Source: Cereibacter johrii (GTDB taxonomy: Bacteria > Pseudomonadota > Alphaproteobacteria > Rhodobacterales > Rhodobacteraceae). Taken from it: a DNA stretch of 44,286 nt. The position numbers and the translations under genes are program-made. Each line of letters opens with the position of its first letter. Positions within the stretch are counted from its first letter, which is position 1. The notes beneath the pieces are model-generated. The model searched no databases and had not been told where the DNA came from. It saw only the letters and a program-made list of their open reading frames with translations. The stretch lies in assembly GCF_001720585.1 (NCBI RefSeq), contig NZ_MABH01000225.1, forward strand, positions 1 through 44,286. The letters are read 5' to 3'. Positions 42,555 through 44,286 of the stretch are shown here, one piece after another.

Positions 42555-43366
42555 AGGAGACCCGGCATCTCCTGCCGCGTCTCGCCCTCTCGCCGGGGCG
42601 AGCCGAACAGGGCGCGCGCTGCCTGCCCGAAGAGGTGGCGGTGGCGCTCAGCTTCAACGGCACGACGCAGGCGGTCATGATGGCAAGCCCCTCGGATCTC
42701 GAGGATTTTGCCACGGGCTTCGCGCTGACCGAGGGGTTCGCGCGCCCGGAGGACATCGAGAGCCTGACGCCCGTCGAGACCCCGCGCGGCATCGACCTGC
42801 AGATCTGGCTTCGCCCCGAGGCCGAGGCCCGGCTGGCTGCGCGCAGGCGGCGGATGGCGGGCCCGGTGGGCTGCGGCCTCTGCGGCATCGACAGTCTCGA
42901 GGAGGCGCTGCGCCCCCCGCCTCCGGTCGAGGGCGGACTGCGCCTTGCCGCAGGCGACTGCCTCGCGGCCGTCGCCGGTCTGACCGACCATCAGCCGCTG
43001 CACGATGCGACGCGCGCCGTCCATGCGGCCGGGTTCTGGATGCCCGGACAGGGCCTCGTGACCGTGCGCGAGGATGTGGGCCGGCACAATGCGCTCGACA
43101 AGCTCGCAGGCGCGCTGCTGCGCCAAGGCGTGGCTGCGGATCGCGGCGCCGTGGTGCTGACCTCGCGGGTCTCCATCGACATGGTGCAGAAATGCACGCG
43201 CCTCGGCGCTCCGATCCTGATCGCGGTCTCCGCCCCCACCGCTCATGCGGTGCGGATGGCCGACGAGGCCGGGCTCACGCTGGTGGGGCTGGCCCGCGGC
43301 GAGCGGTGCGAGGTCTTCACCCATCCCCACCGCATCACCCCAGACGAGGCCGCGCATGTCGCCTGA
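42551..43366 (+). CDS. fdhD: Formate dehydrogenase sulfurtransferase FdhD (FdsC)
   Basis: 271 residues. Conserved EDFATGFALTEGF, the cysteine pair C108-GL-C111 in VGCGLCGIDSL that carries sulfur, FWMPGQGLVTVREDVGRHNALDKLAG, and TSRVSIDMVQKC. FdhD/FdsC binds bis-MGD and transfers sulfur to it before insertion into FdsA. The start overlaps fdsA as ATGA, and the end overlaps fdsD by eleven bases, the longest overlap in the operon. Confidence 0.96.
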   Translation: MKETRHLLPRLALSPGRAEQGARCLPEEVAVALSFNGTTQAVMMASPSDLEDFATGFALTEGFARPEDIESLTPVETPRGIDLQIWLRPEAEARLAARRRRMAGPVGCGLCGIDSLEEALRPPPPVEGGLRLAAGDCLAAVAGLTDHQPLHDATRAVHAAGFWMPGQGLVTVREDVGRHNALDKLAGALLRQGVAADRGAVVLTSRVSIDMVQKCTRLGAPILIAVSAPTAHAVRMADEAGLTLVGLARGERCEVFTHPHRITPDEAAHVA

Positions 43367-43577
43367 CAAGCTGATCTACATGGCGAATCAGATTGCCACC
43401 TTCTTCGAGTCGAAGCCCCATGCCGAGGGCGTGGCGGGCACGGCTGCCCACATCAACGACTTCTGGGAACCTCGGATGCGCCGTCAGCTGCTGGCGGCGA
43501 TCGAGGAGGGGCGCCCCGGCCTGCGCCCCCTCGTGCTCGATGCGGCGCAGGAGATCCGGCGTCCTGCGGACGCCTGA
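43356..43577 (+). CDS. fdsD: Formate dehydrogenase delta subunit
   Basis: 73 residues, DKLIYMANQIATFFESKPHAEGVAGTAAHINDFWEPRMRRQLL is the family signature. The small subunit is found with FdsABG in NAD-dependent enzymes and is needed for stable assembly with FdsC in R. capsulatus. It starts inside fdhD, so translation is likely coupled. Last gene of the operon; it converges on a small membrane-protein gene after 22 bases with no visible terminator. Confidence 0.94.
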   Translation: MSPDKLIYMANQIATFFESKPHAEGVAGTAAHINDFWEPRMRRQLLAAIEEGRPGLRPLVLDAAQEIRRPADA

Positions 43578-43599
43578 CCCTTTCGGCCGGAGAGGGCAC

Positions 43600-43809
43600 T
43601 CAGGGCGCCGACCGTTCCTTGGCGGAGCTGAACTCCTGCCGGGTCAGGTTGGGGCGGATCGTGGCGAAGGCCAGGAAGACGACGGCGCCGACGCTTCCTC
43701 CCAGCATGTGCATCAGGATGGCGGCGGGGATCGAGTAGCCCTGCCAAAGCCCCCAGACCGCGAGCGACAGCCCTGCGAGGATGCTGGAAAAGATAAGTCC
43801 GAATGCCAT
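43600..43809 (-). CDS. Small two-helix membrane protein, unknown
   Basis: 69 residues; family not recognised. Two membrane helices (about 3-22 and 28-50: AFGLIFSSILAGLSLAVWGLW and SIPAAILMHMLGGSVGAVVFLAF) with a polar C-terminal tail. The start at 43809 has GGGAGG close upstream, which a longer upstream start lacks. A palindrome (AGGTGATAATTGTCACCT) lies 14 bases before the start, so expression is probably regulated. It faces the fds operon tail to tail. Confidence 0.7.
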   Translation of the reverse strand: MAFGLIFSSILAGLSLAVWGLWQGYSIPAAILMHMLGGSVGAVVFLAFATIRPNLTRQEFSSAKERSAP

Positions 43810-43822
43810 GTTTGCCTCCCTG

Positions 43823-43898
43823 AGGTGATAATTGTCACCTTGAGAGCGGAAGATGGACAGCGATTCGCGCAGAAAGACGAAGGCTTTGCGGCGCAAAG
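43823..43898. promoter_or_regulatory. Two palindromes in the divergent gap before the small membrane protein
   Basis: AGGTGATAATTGTCACCT (43823-43840) has perfect 6-bp arms and contains GTGA-N6-TCAC, the core spacing of CRP/FNR-family sites. CTTTGCG-G-CGCAAAG (43884-43898) is a second perfect palindrome. The first is within 35 bases of the 69-residue gene and the second is nearer the middle of the 216-base gap. Either could be a regulator site. Binding proteins are unknown. Confidence 0.5.
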
Positions 43899-44025
43899 GT
43901 GGCACTTCGGACGCGCGCCCTCCTCCTTCTGATCGGGGACCGCCACGCTTCGGCCGGACGGAGGGCTAGGCAGGGCTGCGCGGCGCGCCTATGCAGGACG
44001 CATTGCTTTCGCCGGTTTTCAGCAC

Positions 44026-44286
44026 ATGCGCCTTGGCTATCTGGTCAATACCTATCCACGCGCGTCCTACAGCTTCATCCGCCGCGAGATCCGTGCGCTG
44101 GAGCGCGCGGGCCACTGCATCCACCGTTTCGCGATCCGCAGCGAGAGGCCCTCGCTGGCCGAGGCCGCCGATCTCGACGAGGATCGCGCAACCGAGCATC
44201 TGCTGGAGGTGCCTCCCCTGCGGCTCGCCCTCTCGGCGCTCGGCTGGATGCTGCGCCGCCCCCGGAGGGCCTGGCGCGGCGGCCGG
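44026..44286 (+). CDS. Glycosyltransferase (GT4-like), 3' partial
   Basis: 87 residues are visible and the frame runs off the window end, so the gene is incomplete. The start MRLGYLVNTYPRASYSFIRREIRALERAGHCIHRFAIR strongly resembles the N-terminus of GT-B glycosyltransferases of the WcaL/colanic-acid type (usually NxYPxxSxTFIxREI). No strong ribosome site is seen. The catalytic domain is not in the window. Likely role: adding sugars to a surface polysaccharide. Confidence 0.75.
   Translation, partial: MRLGYLVNTYPRASYSFIRREIRALERAGHCIHRFAIRSERPSLAEAADLDEDRATEHLLEVPPLRLALSALGWMLRRPRRAWRGGR

Noticed and set aside
1-44286. CRISPR arrays, insertion sequences, prophage or toxin-antitoxin systems
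   Set aside because: No regularly spaced repeats, transposase or integrase motifs, or recognisable toxin-antitoxin pairs were seen on either strand.

Overview
The window is about 44 kb of GC-rich (roughly two-thirds G+C), tightly packed chromosomal DNA from an alphaproteobacterium of the Rhodobacteraceae, most likely Rhodobacter/Cereibacter sphaeroides or a close relative. This rests on recognised gene content and order: an F0 ATP synthase operon with both b and b' subunits, a MipZ-type division ATPase, an R. capsulatus-like fdsGBA-fdhD-fdsD formate dehydrogenase operon, and the ffh..rpsP-rimM-trmD-rplS-rpmE and rpmH-rnpA-yidD..yidC..engB clusters. No insertion sequence, prophage, CRISPR array or rRNA was seen. 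It reads as core chromosome with small accessory insertions.

Layout. 1-2.3 kb: the end of an Ada/Ogt-type methyltransferase, an OmpA-like lipoprotein and a GntR/FCD regulator. 2.3-4.9 kb (minus): atpI-atpB-atpE-atpF'-atpF, with tandem hairpins after atpE. 5-7.8 kb: an ArsR regulator, malonyl-CoA synthetase (matB) and mipZ. 8-15.1 kb (minus): a translation/secretion cluster read as ffh, three tandem GNAT acetyltransferases, chorismate mutase, rpsP, rimM, an unknown membrane protein, trmD, rplS, rpmE. 15.4-17.2 kb: an unknown exported repeat protein, a LysR regulator and tRNA-Arg(ACG). 17.5-21.1 kb (minus): a VTT/TVP38 membrane protein, a flavin disulfide oxidoreductase and an orphan histidine kinase. 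21.3-30.9 kb (mostly plus): rpmH, rnpA, yidD, ttcA, an EAL protein, yidC, a MOSC protein, engB, argB, a QueG-like ferredoxin and a SixA-like phosphatase. 31-36.4 kb (minus): sppA, a zinc-ribbon microprotein, a pteridine-reductase-like SDR, an AT-rich island with a DnaA box, uvrC, pgsA, moaD and moaE. 36.7-43.6 kb (plus): a LysR regulator and the NAD-dependent molybdenum formate dehydrogenase operon. 43.6-44.3 kb: a small membrane protein and the start of a glycosyltransferase.

Most operons use 1- or 4-base stop/start overlaps (ATGA, GTGA, TGATG), suggesting widespread translational coupling. Molybdenum cofactor biology recurs: moaD/moaE, a MOSC protein and the bis-MGD enzyme FdsA with its FdhD sulfurtransferase. 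I found no single clearly novel multi-gene system. The most unusual items are the triple GNAT cassette inside the ffh-rpsP ribosomal operon, a secreted protein built of ~55-residue repeats, the AT-rich DnaA-box island upstream of uvrC, a PTR1-like reductase beside SppA and a CxxC/CxC microprotein, and several strong intercistronic hairpins.
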